A stretch of DNA of 64,000 nucleotides from assembly GCF_002288925.2 (NCBI RefSeq), contig NW_022098022.1:1889622-1953621 (forward strand), in the 5' to 3' direction. The translations under genes were made by a program, and so were the position numbers. Positions 34,659-47,300 of the stretch are shown here, piece by piece. The notes beneath the pieces are model-generated. The model searched no databases. It worked only from the letters and a program-made list of their open reading frames with translations, and was not told the DNA's origin. Position 1 is the stretch's first letter, and each line of letters begins with the position of its first letter. This DNA comes from Delphinapterus leucas (lineage: Eukaryota > Chordata > Mammalia > Artiodactyla > Monodontidae).

Positions 34659-35734
34659 ATGGATTGATTGATGTCTGTTGTTACTCTATACGGCTCACTA
34701 CAACCATCTTAAGTTTATACCTTTACAGCTGGAAAAACACTTTCTATAAACCATTTCAGCTTCCTCCCTACTGGGTGTGATAGATACAAATGTTTCTCCA
34801 GACCCAGAAATGGACACAGAGAGAAAAAGCATCTTGCTGACTTTCGTAAAGCCAGCAAGTCGGGGAGACAAGATTCTGAACTCACTTTTCCCCACTGGAT
34901 ATCAGGTACGGCGTGTCAATAAAGCAGGCGTATACATAGAAATTAACACCTGTGTTTGAGCGTGTGTGTGTGTGTGAGCGTGTGCACATGCATGTGTGCA
35001 GATCAATTACTTTATTTTTTGAATTTCTAAGTCTCATAGTGGCTGAAGGTGGCACAAGTCAGGGTAGGAAGTTGAGATGAAAAAACACTGACTACAGACA
35101 AAGAGGTAAGTGGAAAAGAAGGATCCTTCTCTGTTTATTTTGTAAATTGATCTTATCTCTGAGCTTCAAATTATATCAAGTCTCAAATCGGTACCAATGG
35201 ACCTGATGCCATCTTCAGTTCTCTATTCCCAAGTGTTAACAAGCTATTTTCATCTTGATGCTTTTGCTGTCATTTCATAGCATTTTTGAAACATCTCCCA
35301 TGTTCTCTTTGTCCTTGAAAGGACTTCACTCCAACTTACCCAGGTCCTCTGACTACTTCACCAGGCAATCAACCAACTTCGGTATTTAAGCTATTAAACA
35401 TTCCTTTGAAAACTTCGACAATTCATCCTTTTCTCTCCATTTTCTCTTCTATTGCCTTAGACTTGCTACTAAGTAAAACAAATTTGTATCCTTTTCCCTC
35501 TTCTCTTCCCTTCCTCGTCTAATCCATTTTAAAGAGCCTAAAGATTTTACAGAAACGTCAAGTTGACTTTTTTGTTCTCTTCCTCCTTTCTTTTCTCCTC
35601 TAGCTCTTTCTCCTTCTTTTATATCTTTTGCTTCTTCTCCTTCTTCCTCTCTGAAGTCGTCATCATTATTACCATCATCATTATTTTCATTTTCATCACC
35701 TTCATCAATATTTATTGATCTTGTATGCTCATTG
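34659..35734. other. Unique sequence; TG-rich and CT-rich low-complexity stretches
   Basis: A (TG)n-like stretch lies at about 34955-35000. A pyrimidine-rich run followed by an ATC-rich run lies at 35565-35710. No gene seen. Confidence 0.5.
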
Positions 35735-35830
35735 CTCTACTGAAAGTTTTACATATAAGACCTTATTTAAGTCTCACAACTATTATGTAGGTCAAAATTA
35801 AAACCCTGATGTTGAGATGAATGGTTCACT
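35735..35830 (-). repeat. MIR fragment, antisense
   Basis: 'ctgaaagttttacatataag', 'accttatttaagtctcacaa', 'ctattatgtaggtcaaaatt', 'ctgatgttgagatgaatgg'. Confidence 0.6.
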
Positions 35831-36014
35831 TATTTTTACAGACAAATATAGGCAATGTGATTCCACTGACAGGTCATCACTGCTCCCCAACAAAACCTTC
35901 TAAAAATGTCTGATGTGGAAACAGAACTTTCTTCATGGGAAAATATCATTCAATGGCCCATTAAACCTTCTTCCTCCAGACAGTGTTATCAGAATTCTTC
36001 TTCCAGCTGGTCTA

Positions 36015-36165
36015 CTTCTACCTGTTCTGAATATCCTTTCTCGTAAGCAGGTGAACCCCCTACAGAGTAGAGACTATTATCTAAACTTCCATCTACCCCT
36101 GGGTGCCAAGAGGAGGGCTTTTTCATGGCAGGCACTCAATTCACACCTGTTGGATGGACCAGTAG
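36015..36165 (+). repeat. Probable L2 3' end, sense
   Basis: 'ccctgggtgccaagaggagg', 'tggcaggcactcaattcaca', 'cctgttggatgga' fit the L2 terminus. Confidence 0.5.
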
Positions 36166-37304
36166 GCTTTGCACAATCCCCAAATTCAATCATTGCACAA
36201 CAACCAGCTTAATAATAATGATCCTTTTCATCAAAGTCTTTCTCCATAGTTTTTCCATCATCTGGAGGAATATCTGTGTTTCTTTACCACCAGTACGTGT
36301 CAATAGTTTCTCTTAAATGCAGATAAAAAATTCTCTCAGGGGAACTTTTCCTTGAGAAATTTACTTTATACTAACATATTCTTCATTCTGTGTTCAAAAT
36401 GATGTTTCATACTTTTCTTCCCCTTTCCTCTCTATGTACCTTGCCTATCAGCAATACTGCAATTTTTATGAAAAAATCTCTTAAAAAATACCAATTTTTT
36501 GGTGTCTTCTACATGCTCACTAAATTCTTTATAAAAATAAATATCTTCAGAATCTTTATTCTTAGCTATAAGAAAAGAATGAATAATACAGAGCCCTGAA
36601 AAGTATAAATTTTATTGCTCATGAGAAATTTGAATCTCTTTGCAATAAAACATGCAATACTGTGTCTCTTACCTTCTGACAACATGAATGGCTTTCTTTA
36701 TTGTCCTTTTTTCTCTTTATCATGACAAACTTCAATTAAGGATCTGCTATATGCAAAGAGCAGTGTTTTTCCGTGGAATGATGATAATAGTAGAACTTGT
36801 CCTACAGAAATATGTGCTCTCTTGTGAAGTATAAAACCAGCACATGGATTAGTGGAAGCACAGAAAACAAAACAAACAAACAAAACCCAGCAACGAGTGC
36901 GAGTGCCGACAAGAGCGTTAGGATGGTGTAGCATGCTGTGTGTGTGTTGTGACGTTAGAAACGCACAGCAAGAAGGTTTCACCTGGGGGGCCTGGAAGGG
37001 TTCTTAAAGCTGTATAAATTCTGGTAATGCACTTTAAAGTGGACAGATGAAGAAAGTCAAACGCTGAATAATTTGTTTTCAATCTGAATCTGGATTTCTG
37101 ACAGCCACACAACTTTAATCTAGAGTTTTTAATAATTCTGTATATATTTAATCTCATTTTTATAAAATGTTTTATATGGTTCTAGATTTGTTTCACATGT
37201 GTAACAGACAGATGATAAATAAGTCTGTAAGTATCCTAATGGCTGGACCCAGACCATACACTTCTTTGATGTCCCTCAAAATACCAAGTAGGATGCTAAG
37301 CACA
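36166..37304. other. AT-rich unique sequence, no gene seen
   Basis: No element recognised apart from a short (CAAA)n run near 36863-36887. Confidence 0.4.
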
Positions 37305-37480
37305 AAAGCACTTTTCCTCAAAGTGTAATTTACAAACCACCCGCATCAGGATCATCTGATATGTTGTTCAGCGCTTAGGTGACTAAGCCTCATTCTAGAC
37401 CACGTGAATCAGAAGGAATTAGAATTCCTAATAAGAACCCCAAGTGATTCCTAGAGCACATTAAGGCTTAACAGTCACGA
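37305..37480 (-). mobile_element. MER20-type hAT-Charlie DNA transposon
   Basis: Plus strand: 'tttcctcaaagtgtaattta', 'ccgcatcaggatcatctgat', 'gtgaatcagaaggaattaga', 'aagtgattcctagagcacat', in the order of the complement of MER20. This is a short non-autonomous element of about 200 bp with no coding capacity. Confidence 0.7.
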
Positions 37481-38709
37481 ATACAATGGGTGCTAAGTAC
37501 ACGCTTAGCGACTGACGCAACACAGTCATATTGATTGAACTTTCAAAGCCGCTGTCTTGACAATCTAATTGGCATGTGTTTCAAACTGAGCGTTTGCAAG
37601 AGCATTTCTATTTTGAAGGCTTTGCAAAATCATGCTGGAAAGGGTGCCTCAAAATTTAAACTAAATACTTCACAATTCCGGCAAAGAGGCTGGAGTGCAG
37701 AGGATAAAGGGAAGACGAGTAAATAAACCAAAAATTCTGACTTTATGTGCTATACTACAACTCCCAACTAGTTCCCCTATCCCTGTCCCCAGCCCTAGCC
37801 CAGAACACAGTATGCAGGAACACAGATGAATTCATAAAACCCTAAGAATTTTCATTAAAACTTTTCTCTTCAATTTGGAGAGATGTGGTCTAAAGAATAA
37901 GCATGCAGCCTTAGGAAAGTCAGGAAAAAAAAAACAATCTGAGCATGGAAATATTTAACTACCTCACTAGGACTTCAGCACAGATATGAAAAATGACCAA
38001 AGTTTCCCAATACACTATGTGACATTAGGTTATGTGTGTGGAGGGGAAGAGAAAAGGCCAAAACCAAGCACAGAGGGACACACTCTTGAGCAGAGCTGAC
38101 TGCATGAGGTGACTGATACTGTTGAGAAGACAAGAGTCCAAATCTCTACTCAGCTCCAGTGCAGAACATCTTCACCAAATGTATATGCCCACAGGTCGGA
38201 AAAATGGATAGAAAACAGTCCTCAGATTTCAAACAGGAACTACAGTTAGGAAACAAGTCATTCTTTAAAATTAAGTCTCCGTTGAAAACATTTATTATAT
38301 ACTATATCAAATAGAAGGTCAGATAAATCTGCCCTTATTAAATAAGCATAAGCAAGAAAGGGCATGACAGATCTAGCACAGCACAGTACAAACAAAAGAG
38401 GAAGTGCTAGGGTTGGAAGAACTGAAGGAAGAAACAATAGAGAAGAGAGAAGGGGGAGAGAAGAGACGAAGAATCAGGCACATTCCTATTCTAGAATTAA
38501 AAGCAAAAAGCTAAAGAACAGAAATAGACTATCTAGGTAAGCTTCAAGCTCTGAAAGAGTTTAATAGGAATATAACCTTAATAATAAGATGGTGTTAAAA
38601 GATAAGAAGACAAAACAACAGGAGATGAAAAGGGAGATTGCAATGCCCACATGAAAACCAAACTAAAATCTTTGTGTATCTAAATTGATGAAAATAGTGG
38701 ATTTCACTG
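37481..38709. other. Unique sequence, no gene seen
   Basis: Purine-rich around 38400-38470. No element identified. Confidence 0.4.
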
Positions 38710-38860
38710 GGACTGCCTCAGAAGCTTTAGAAATACCAGCATCTTGGTTGCCTCAATATTTATTGACCTAATAGTTCTGAGGTGCAGCCTGGGCCTTGAG
38801 ATTTTTTATAATCTTTACAGGTGATTTTAACGTGCAGACAAGATTTAGAATCACTGAATT
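38710..38860 (-). mobile_element. MER20-like hAT DNA transposon
   Basis: Plus strand: 'ctcagaagctttagaaatac', 'cagcatctt', 'gtgcagcctgggccttgaga', 'ctttacaggtgattttaacg', 'agatttagaatcactg'. More diverged than the copy at 37305 but the same orientation. Confidence 0.55.
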
Positions 38861-38869
38861 ACTGACATC

Positions 38870-39480
38870 AAAATATGATAGCGATGTATCGAAACTGAAA
38901 TAATGGAAATAAGAGCTTAAAATTCAAGTAAATGAAGAGGAAAGCCAAAGAATTGAACCAGAAAATATATAATAGAATAGAGGACAAAGAAGCTCTAACA
39001 TAAGGATAACTGGTGTCCCTGAAGCAGATGCTAAAAGAGGTTAGAAAGTGATAATCAAAAGTATAATTAGTGAACATTTTCAAGAATTCAAGAAAAAAGT
39101 CAATATGAAAATCAAAAATACACATTACATCAGGAAACTTTTATATAGAACAAGCAGCATGAAGAAATTCATGAAGTAAATTATTCAACTCTAAGGATTA
39201 ATAAACAAATACATTTGAGGCATTCTTGCAGAGAAAAGTCACTCAAAAAGGATAGGGAGGGGGCCAGGGACGAAGAAGCAAGGTAATATCAGAATTCAAC
39301 ATAGCATTTTTGTTGGTAAGTGTAATGCAGTAATAGTCAACTAAAATTAGCAGGAACAGCAATAAGGTTTTCTCAAATGTAAAAAGAAAGAAATAGCAAG
39401 GAAACACGACACCAATAAACCATGCTTGAAAAACCCAGCCATGCGTAAAATCAAGACCACCTGCCAAGCCTCAAGACTAG
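38870..39480 (+). pseudogene. Very old L1/HAL1-like ORF1 remnant
   Basis: A-rich coding-like strand. Near 39004-39045 one frame gives R-I-T-G-V-P-E-A, close to the conserved IxGVPE segment of L1 ORF1p. It is followed by A-rich sequence that fits the C-terminal part of ORF1 ('aagcagcatgaagaaattca'). Many stops and no ORF2-like sequence downstream. It could be a HAL1-type (ORF1-only) element or a fragment of an old L1. Confidence 0.45.
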
Positions 39481-39649
39481 CTGTGAACATCAAGTGCATT
39501 TGTATAGAAAGCTAAGACTAAAGAACTGAACAAAGTATGGATGTAGAAAATTATGTTTCATTTTTATTTGATCAATAAAAATATGAAGTAAAAGCAATAT
39601 AACATCTCAGTGCTCAAAATTCCCAGATCCCCGAGTATTCTGGTCACTT

Positions 39650-39674
39650 TCTTTTTTTTTTTTTTTTTTTTTTT
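39650..39674. repeat. Poly(T) tract
   Basis: About 23 T with one early C. No minus-strand retroelement body is recognised after it. Confidence 0.85.
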
Positions 39675-39685
39675 ACTTTCTAAAA

Positions 39686-39994
39686 GAGGGGTTGACAAAC
39701 ATATTCTGTAAAGGACCAGACAAGTAAACATTTTAGGGTTTGTGGTCCTTACGGTTCCTGCCAAAACTCAAATCTGTTGTGACCCAAAGCAGGCACAGCA
39801 TCCATGTGGCTATGTTAAAATACAACTTTATTTCTACGCACTGATATTTGTATTTACATACTTTTGTGTGTCATAAATATGATTAATTTTTATTCAACCA
39901 TTTAAATATTATAAAACCACTGTTAGCTCATGGGTCACATCAAAACAGGAGGTGGATCAGATCTGACCTATGAGCTGTAGTTTGCCAACCTCTG
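39686..39994. mobile_element. hAT-type non-autonomous DNA transposon (MER3-like)
   Basis: Starts 'gaggggttgacaaacatatt', passes 'ctgtaaaggaccagacaagt', 'cattttagggtttgtggtcc', 'aatacaactttatttctacg' and ends 'ctgtagtttgccaacctctg'. The ends are inverted repeats of each other (ggggttgacaaac against gtttgccaacctc). The family is common in mammals; I recall it as MER3-like but am not certain of the name. Confidence 0.7.
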
Positions 39995-40002
39995 TTCTGG
40001 AC

Positions 40003-40169
40003 CAAAGTTTCTCATCTTCAGCACAATTTACATTTGTGGCTGGATAATCCATTGTTGTGGAAAAGCACCCAATGCATTGCCGTCTGTTTAGCATCAGCTC
40101 TGGCCTGTACTCACTAGATGTGCATAGTATCCATTAGACACTGAAATGTCTTCTGGTTGAGAACCACTG
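40003..40169 (-). mobile_element. MER5A hAT-Charlie DNA transposon
   Basis: On the minus strand it starts 'cagtggttctcaaccagaag', continues 'acatttcagtgtctaatgga', 'gctgatgctaaacagacggc', 'aatggattatccagccacaa' and ends 'tgctgaagatgagaaact'. This is nearly the full MER5A length. It begins within about 10 bp of the end of the neighbouring hAT element. Confidence 0.8.
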
Positions 40170-41044
40170 TTTCAGACATTAAGCCAGTATGTACTGAGCA
40201 CAGATAATTCCAAGTGTAAACTTTATTAACAGAGTTCAGAGGGACTTTTCCCTCCATCTGAACACTAACTTCATGAGGGCATATTAAAATTACCTGAGCT
40301 GCCTTTACGAAATTTATATAAATTAAGACAACTAAGCTACACCCCCGCCCCACATTTTTCCTTCACTTGAACCACTGTAAAGTCAATCCTTCAACCTATA
40401 CTGTTCTCTAAGAAATTCCATTCACACTGGCTTTCTAGGCACACTGATATAAATTAAAATTGAACAAGTAGCATCATTTAAAACATGAAAGCAAAGGGTA
40501 GAGGTGACTATTTAGCAAAACCACACACAACGTCTCTATTTTAAGTAGATGAATTCCTATAAATATTAGTTTAAGGTGCGAAACTACAAAGGACAAAATG
40601 GTTTAGGCATTATCAGGTCTAAATTTTAGTGGTTTTCTGATCTATTCAGCAAACATGATTTTCAGTAGGACCTCATCTATTTGGTGCAATCAAGAAATGT
40701 AAATATGTGAAAAGGATTCAACTGTTCAATGAGATAATTTAAGTAAAAATACTTGGTGAAATGTAAAGTTATGCAAGCAACAGGTATGTCATTTGCATGT
40801 GTGCACTTGTGTGCATTGGTATTTGCATGAGTGAATTTGTGTGTGTGTTCAACTGGCTTCTGGGCCAGAAAGTCAGCACTAAGTAAACGCTTACTGACTG
40901 GCATAACATATAGTGCAATATCAACAATTCAGCTGATTCTTCCCTTTCCTGTTGCTTCTGTCATTACTTACAAATAACATTTTAAATGGGCTTCACATTT
41001 CCAGTGTGACTCTAGTTCAATCTCGCATGCATAGATTAAATGAT
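40170..41044. other. Unique sequence, no gene seen
   Basis: Only a TG-rich stretch near 40795-40850 stands out. Confidence 0.4.
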
Positions 41045-41150
41045 TTTATCCATGTGTTCACTTAGTATTAATTGAGAAGCAACTATGTTCTGGGCATTGT
41101 GCCCAATCTTGGTGACCACGGAAAAGAATACATAAAAATATATCAGAATT
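41045..41150 (-). repeat. L2 3' end, antisense
   Basis: 'gtgttcacttagtattaatt', 'gagaagcaactatgttctgg', 'gcattgtgcccaatcttggt'. Confidence 0.6.
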
Positions 41151-43209
41151 TACAGTCTTGCGGTAGGGATAATCATTGTGATGTCACCATAAAAGTCTCC
41201 AATTTAAGATCAGTAGCAATGTTTGCTTAAGGATGACAGTCACTTTCTCTTCTGTGTCTTGTCCTTTACTGTCCCTTTCCAATTTTACTCCATGTACCAA
41301 AATAAAATGTTCCAATTTTTCCTTTCCTTGCTTCCCTAGCTACTGTAGATGCATTAGCTCCTATGTTGGGTCATCAAGGGATGAGCAGTGTTTACAGCTA
41401 CCTGAGGTTCCACATGTCCTATCAATGAGAAACAGCAGTATGAACATAATAAAATCCATGAGAAAAAAAAAATCTAGTGAGCATTATATGCCAAATTCAG
41501 AACAGAAAATAAACATATTTCCTTTTTTATATAGTCTTCATAATGTCAATTTGACCTCTGGAAACTGTTCTGAGGAGGCTTCCTTCCCAGGGTCAGCCAG
41601 AGTCCATTTGTATATTTTATATATAACTTACAGAATCCAAGAGTATACCTCAGCAGGTCTCCAGAATTTGGGGGTAATTGAGATGAACATGGAATCTGCT
41701 GGATGAGGGAACCTACCCACAACCAGGAAAACGCAATGGAAAATAAGTTTTAAAACATGGCTCAATAAAGGCTTTTCACTGCTCAGAAGTCAAGTTCACC
41801 TGCTAATGGTTTGCTAACTTGGCAGCTTTTCTACACTGGTACGTCTTTCGGTGTTAATTATAATCACCTGCTATCATCCATCCATGAGGCTACTCCACTC
41901 TCGTTGCCTTAGTGGATAAGAGACACCAGTATTCAAACAACTACTAAATTTCAAGGATTTTTTTTTTTTTTTTTCGGTAGTGGCGTTTCTGTAAAGTCAT
42001 CACATTCAGCTTGGGGAAAATTATTCAGGAAATAACTTTTCAATACATGTTTTGATAATCTTAATGCACCCAATTCCTTCAATCATTAACTGTTTTCCGA
42101 ATATTTTCACATACTATTCTCTCCTGTCAATATTTAAAGATAATATCTCTTCTAATCTTCATTTTCTGGAATGACTTGCCATATTTCTCCTCAAAAGACA
42201 TGTGGTGTAGGCTAGAATCTTTACTTCAAATTATGCCAGTGATTATTACACAATTTTTTTTAAAAAATAAGAGATGGCCCAGCTATAATATTATACCAGG
42301 GTAAGTTTTGTAAACGTTCTGATAGAAGACATTTATTTGATAAGGATTGATACGAAAAGCAGATGAAGTGAGATTATAAACTGCTCAGAGTCCCTATCTC
42401 TTTTGGCATATCAACTCTTAAGAACAACACTGTCTGGAACAGAATGGTGAGGAAAGGACTGCTAAGATGTTTAGTGCATTTCAGAAAATTCTGCTTGTAA
42501 TCCTTGAAGATTCCTCATCACAAACTTCTTAGCGATCCAGAATTTCCTCCTAATATTGGACTCTGAAATTATCATTCAATAGACACAGGAGTAGGGGATG
42601 TTATCTGCTTCTCATGCCATGACATAGTCCTTAGGAGGAAGGCCTAGGGTTACGCTTATCTTCCAGTGAGAAATACTTGTAAGCACTATGGATGAGAGCT
42701 TCCCAGCTCTTGGTTTTAGATATGAAGGTGCTATTATTACAACACCGCTAAAAGAGCATCCTCAGGGAAGTAGCTTGGGACGAAGTGTCATGATCCACTT
42801 TTTAAGTTAAAAAAACTCCAGCTTCACGGAGCATATCCACCAAGAATTCTCTGGAGCCTTTATTGCCCCAGGGTCTCAGTATCAGTCTGGTATGCAGTGC
42901 TTCTTCCACAGTAAACTTGAGAGGATAACTGAATTCAGAATCAAGGTATTTTTTCTCTCATATGTTACTGAACAGTGACATCTGTTATGATTTTCATTTA
43001 TGATGTGTAAGCACTCAAAGATAATTAAATCAAGGAGCTAAATATTATTTGTATTCTTTCTTCATTCATATTTTTATAGAATAATTTTGGAATTACAATC
43101 TTAAAGAATAACCAGAATTTTTTATTTTGTCCAATTTTCCAAAATTTCTGTTTTTTTTTAAAGGGGAAGCATATAATAATAGATAACTATATAGCATTTA
43201 GAATTTTTT
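41151..43209. other. Unique sequence, no gene seen
   Basis: The 157-codon ORF at 41233-41706 is the longest in the window but shows no domain and has mixed composition, so I treat it as chance. A T-run lies at 41959-41975. Confidence 0.4.
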
Positions 43210-43310
43210 TCATAATATTCACCAAACATTTATCGACTGCCTAAAATGTGTTGGAATTATAGATATATCTGTTTAAAAATGTGACTTGCCATTCTGTAGC
43301 CTATGATCTA
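43210..43310 (-). repeat. L2 3' end, antisense
   Basis: 'atattcaccaaacatttatc', 'gactgcctaaaatgtgttgg', 'cattctgtagcctatgatct'. Confidence 0.55.
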
Positions 43311-44724
43311 TTTAAGAAAAGATGAGGAGTACATACAGGACCACAGGGCAACTTCTCAATCAGTAACTCAGATGATTAAACACAATGTCAAACAATGGTG
43401 TGCTCACCATGCATCTAGAAGGTCTTTTTGTTCCCTGAGGAATTCAGGCTGGAGACTAGTGTTTAGACTAATAGATGGTTGAAGGACACTCCACATACTA
43501 GAAACATTAATGAGATATTTTCGCAGTACTTAGCATCTACAATAGAAATGGAAACCCAAAATAGCTCAGTAAGCTTCTAAACATTTCCTCATTTCATCAA
43601 GAGCCAACAGTTTCATTACCCAAGTAAGTCTGTGAAAGCTTTGGCTTATCCCGGGTCTCTGCTATTAAATTTCATAATCTGAAAATTCCAATCAGTGATC
43701 ACTTTCCTGGGAAAAAAATATTCATTCGAATGAAAGAAAAAACTAGTTATGATGAACAGAGTTCATTATAATGAATGAGAGTTCCCATTAGAAACACATA
43801 CAGAATTCAGATGTCAAGAAGTGGGAAAGGCCTGAGACTTTACTGTACTTGCCGGCTAAGAAGTTAGTGTGCCACGGTGTAATGGATGCTGTCAGAAGAC
43901 AGGCCACTTTAGGTCAGAAACAAGGGACAGGTTATTACCCACATGAATAACAGAAGCTAATGTAGCAGCATTTGGAACCCCCGTTCCCACAGGGTCACAC
44001 ATAGAGGGCCAGATGATACTTGCTCGTGCAGTGGGCTTTGTTACGGAGAGGAACCCTGAGGTGAGGGAGCCTGACTCTTTCATAACAGGCAATAAGCAAA
44101 CCTCACTTCTGCTCCAGACAAAGACATTATCTCTGCTTTCCAAAGCCATTCACTCTATGAACTTCCTGGAGAATACAACCTACAACAAAGGCAGGTGGTA
44201 TCTCTGCTGATAAGACAAAGACATGATCAACCCATGAAGAACTGCCTCTAAAATTCACATTAATAGCCAATATTTATATCTAAAGTCTCCTTACAAGTCT
44301 TTCGTATACATTAGCAGAATACGAACAACTGGCCTCTGAGGTTAAGACTTTGGGTGGAAAAGTGCAGCAAAGAGAAACGAGCAACTGTCCCAAGGTGGAA
44401 CAACTTTTTATTGTGAAACTGAACTGAGAGCCTGTCTTCACCACCATGAACTACATCTAATGAACTGTACATTGTCCTCCTCTGGTACAGATACTAATCA
44501 GACTGTCACTAGTGACTCACAGAATTCATACACATTAAGCTAGAAGACGGAGCAGTTAAGTCTCTACTTGAACACGGAACAGGATTACCTAACGTTTTAC
44601 ATTCAGATGTGCCTCTATAACGTTTCAATTCTGAAAACATGATGCATGTTCAAGGTTTCAGGGATTCCAGCACAGTATTATCTTTAGTTCCCTTTGCAAT
44701 AGGCAATCGTGGCATAAGACTGGA
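43311..44724. other. Unclassified sequence; 43900-44230 may be an ancient repeat
   Basis: The stretch 43900-44230 has an even composition and ORFs on both strands (43892-44149 minus, 44013-44210 plus). It gives the impression of an old interspersed element, but I cannot name a family. The rest holds nothing recognised. Confidence 0.3.
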
Positions 44725-44885
44725 TCAACCATTAGGAAACCCGGGTTCTAGACTAACTGTAACATCACAGGGAAACAATGTTCTCCCCGTTGCTTCTGAG
44801 ATTCCTTATATGTAAAACAAAGTGATGCTCTCTAAAGTTGTTCTAACTCTACATTAAAGATGATTTTGTGTCCCTCCTGATTCCA
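44725..44885 (+). repeat. MIR-family SINE, sense
   Basis: 'accattaggaaacccgggtt', 'ctagactaactgtaacatca', 'gagattccttatatgtaaaa', 'caaagtgatgctctctaaag'. Confidence 0.6.
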
Positions 44886-45204
44886 GTATTTAATATAATT
44901 CTGTATCTCTAACAATGTTAGATACTTGGAAAGCTACAGAAAATATTAACTACTGTATACCTAAGGAATGAAACCTTCAGAATGAAAGAGACATCCCCTG
45001 CTCATCCTAATTGACCATGATGCCCGCCAGCTAAACTTAGCTCCCATACAGAGAGTTCTTTCTCAATGGAGAGTTCCAGGCAGCTGCTCAATATTGATTA
45101 GAACTGGTCTGTGAGAGAAAAGCACTTTCTCTCCTTTTCGGAGAATACTGTAGATCAACACTTTGGAATTACTGAGCTTAACAGAATGGCAGTGAAGAAA
45201 CTGA

Positions 45205-47300
45205 ACCCTTTCACCATTTATTTATTTAAAAATGGGGGAGATCCAGTGATGAATAAGACTGCTGCTCTCCTGAGGGAATTTAAAATCAAGTATGGAAGAG
45301 GACACGTAAATAATTACGTGTGATAAAGTGTGTTAAATGCTATGCTATAGATATTTATAATTAGCAGGATGATCAAAAGAAGAGAGAGATCAAATATTCT
45401 TAGAAGACTGCAGAGAAATAAAATGAGACATGAAAAAGTTTATTAACTGGACATAAGGAAGAGAGTATTGCAAACTTGGAAAATACATGAATGTAAAGCA
45501 TCAAAGTGGCTAATGTGGTGTGGCTAGTATGGAGGTGACAAAGAATGTGAGGGTCAAAAGTGATGCCAAGACTCCTATGCCATCAAGGGAATATTTACTC
45601 TCTCCTATAGAAAATCACATGTAAATGGACATTTTTAGAGGCAGAGGGGCTAACATGATCACATTTTAACTTAGAAAATTTATTCTGGCTGGAAATATGA
45701 TGAAAGCTAGTTTCAAAGGGCATAAGAACAGAAGCTGGTAGCTACTTACAGGTTATTGTAACGGTCTAGGGAAGAGATATGCAGAGTCTGATCTCGGGCA
45801 GAAATAGGAGGGATGAAGAGGCAAGGAATGGCTTGAGAAGCATCTAATTAACCTGGGTACCTAGTGGACACTGGGCATGGGAGGAAGAGAGGCATCTGGG
45901 GTGACAAGTTTCTGTCATGAGGAACTGATTGGTCAGAAAAATAATTAACCAGGGAAGGATGACACAGAAGGATAAAATCTGAGATCCAGAATGAAGAGGA
46001 GAAGCATGACAAGGGCAGTGTTGGACGCGACAATTTTAAGATACTGAGAACCATCCTGGAAAGACAGCAAATGGAAAAACTGATTTACAGACCTGGATTC
46101 TGGTAGCAGTGCTGTGCCACAGAATTGTTTAGGAAAAGCAGTAATTTTAAGGTTAAGAAAAGAACCAGGAACTATATTGCCAAAAATTCCAACGCAAAGT
46201 AATACAGTATTTCAAGAAGCAAGGAGTATTAAAGAGGAAATCCATCTTCTTCTATTAAAGAAGAAGGAAAGAGTCTCTCTGGAACTTGGTAAAAATGCAC
46301 CGGTGACCTTGGCCAGAGCTGTTTCTTTGGGAGTTCTTTCAGCTATGGCCGGAGCAGGCAGAGGACTGAATAAGAGGAGGAAGAGGTGGTCTGCGGGAGA
46401 CAGGTGCAAATTAGGGTGCTTTGTGATGACGGCAACAGAACCCAACTCCAAATAGCTTTTGTAGGAGCAGACTTATGATTTTACCTAACAGGAATTCGAA
46501 GGTTACGCAGGCTTCCGGGTTACTTAATTCAGCATTTCAGTGTAGTCAGGGCATTTCTCTTTGATCCCTGCCATCTTCAGCAGGCCTCATCCTAAAACTG
46601 GTTCTTCCATGGCTTGAAGATAGATTGCAGGTACAAGTTTCTCTATTTACATTCCAGGAAGAGATAGATGGAAGTGCACACACTACCATGGACTAAAAGA
46701 CAGGTCTTTTCAGTTTTGTTAGGCAAACTTAGGAAACATGTCTACCATGGGCCAATAACAATAAGAAGGGAAAATCCAGGTGCTGCTCAACAAAATCCAT
46801 ATCTGGGGATGAGTCTGGTGGAGAGCTGAACAAAATGAAGGTTCTAACAGAAAAAAACTGGGGAGGGGGGAGCAATATGGTAGGTAGGCAACCAAGAGTG
46901 TCCACAGTAGGTAGGCTGTATATATACAGTGAAGAAAGAACATTCCCACAGGCCACCAGCTAATGGGGAAAGGCATACGAGCAACTTTATAAGTTGTGCT
47001 TCTGTTTTTCGTTCTTTTTCCTATTGTTTTTTTGAGATTTGAGCATGTTTCTATGCTGAAGGCATGTGTTGGGGAGGAAGAAGTTGATAGAAGAGACAGT
47101 GAGATCTATGGAATGGAGCCTCAGGAGGGACAGGAGTCGCGGGGATTAATAGCCCTTGATGGAGAGATCACTGGTGAAGAGGAGGAATTGGTGGACACGT
47201 GTGCTTAGGGTCTGCAGGGATGCTGGGGTGAAGCTGAAAGCATCCTGACTCCAGGGGGCCTTTATTTTTCCTGTAGAGTAGGAGACCGCAGGTCATCAGG
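45205..47300 (-). repeat. Long L2 LINE, antisense
   Basis: The plus strand gives the complement of L2 from its 3' end inward: 'tgatgaataagactgctgct' (45249), 'ctaacatgatcacattttaa' (45650), 'ggttattgtaacggtctagg' (45752), 'accggtgaccttggccagag' (46299), 'gagcatgtttctatgctgaa' (47041) and 'caggtcatcaggttagagtg' (47290). The order is kept over about 2.1 kb, which is long for L2. A part between about 46460 and 46990 fits less well and may hold an insertion or faster divergence. All frames are broken. Confidence 0.65.

Noticed and set aside
41233..41706. 157-codon ORF, the longest in the window
   Set aside because: No recognisable motif, a poly-Lys run from an A-tract, and no splice or promoter context. 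At this GC content one such ORF in 64 kb is not surprising.
45111..45323. 70-codon ORF
   Set aside because: Its second half is the antisense L2 3' end.
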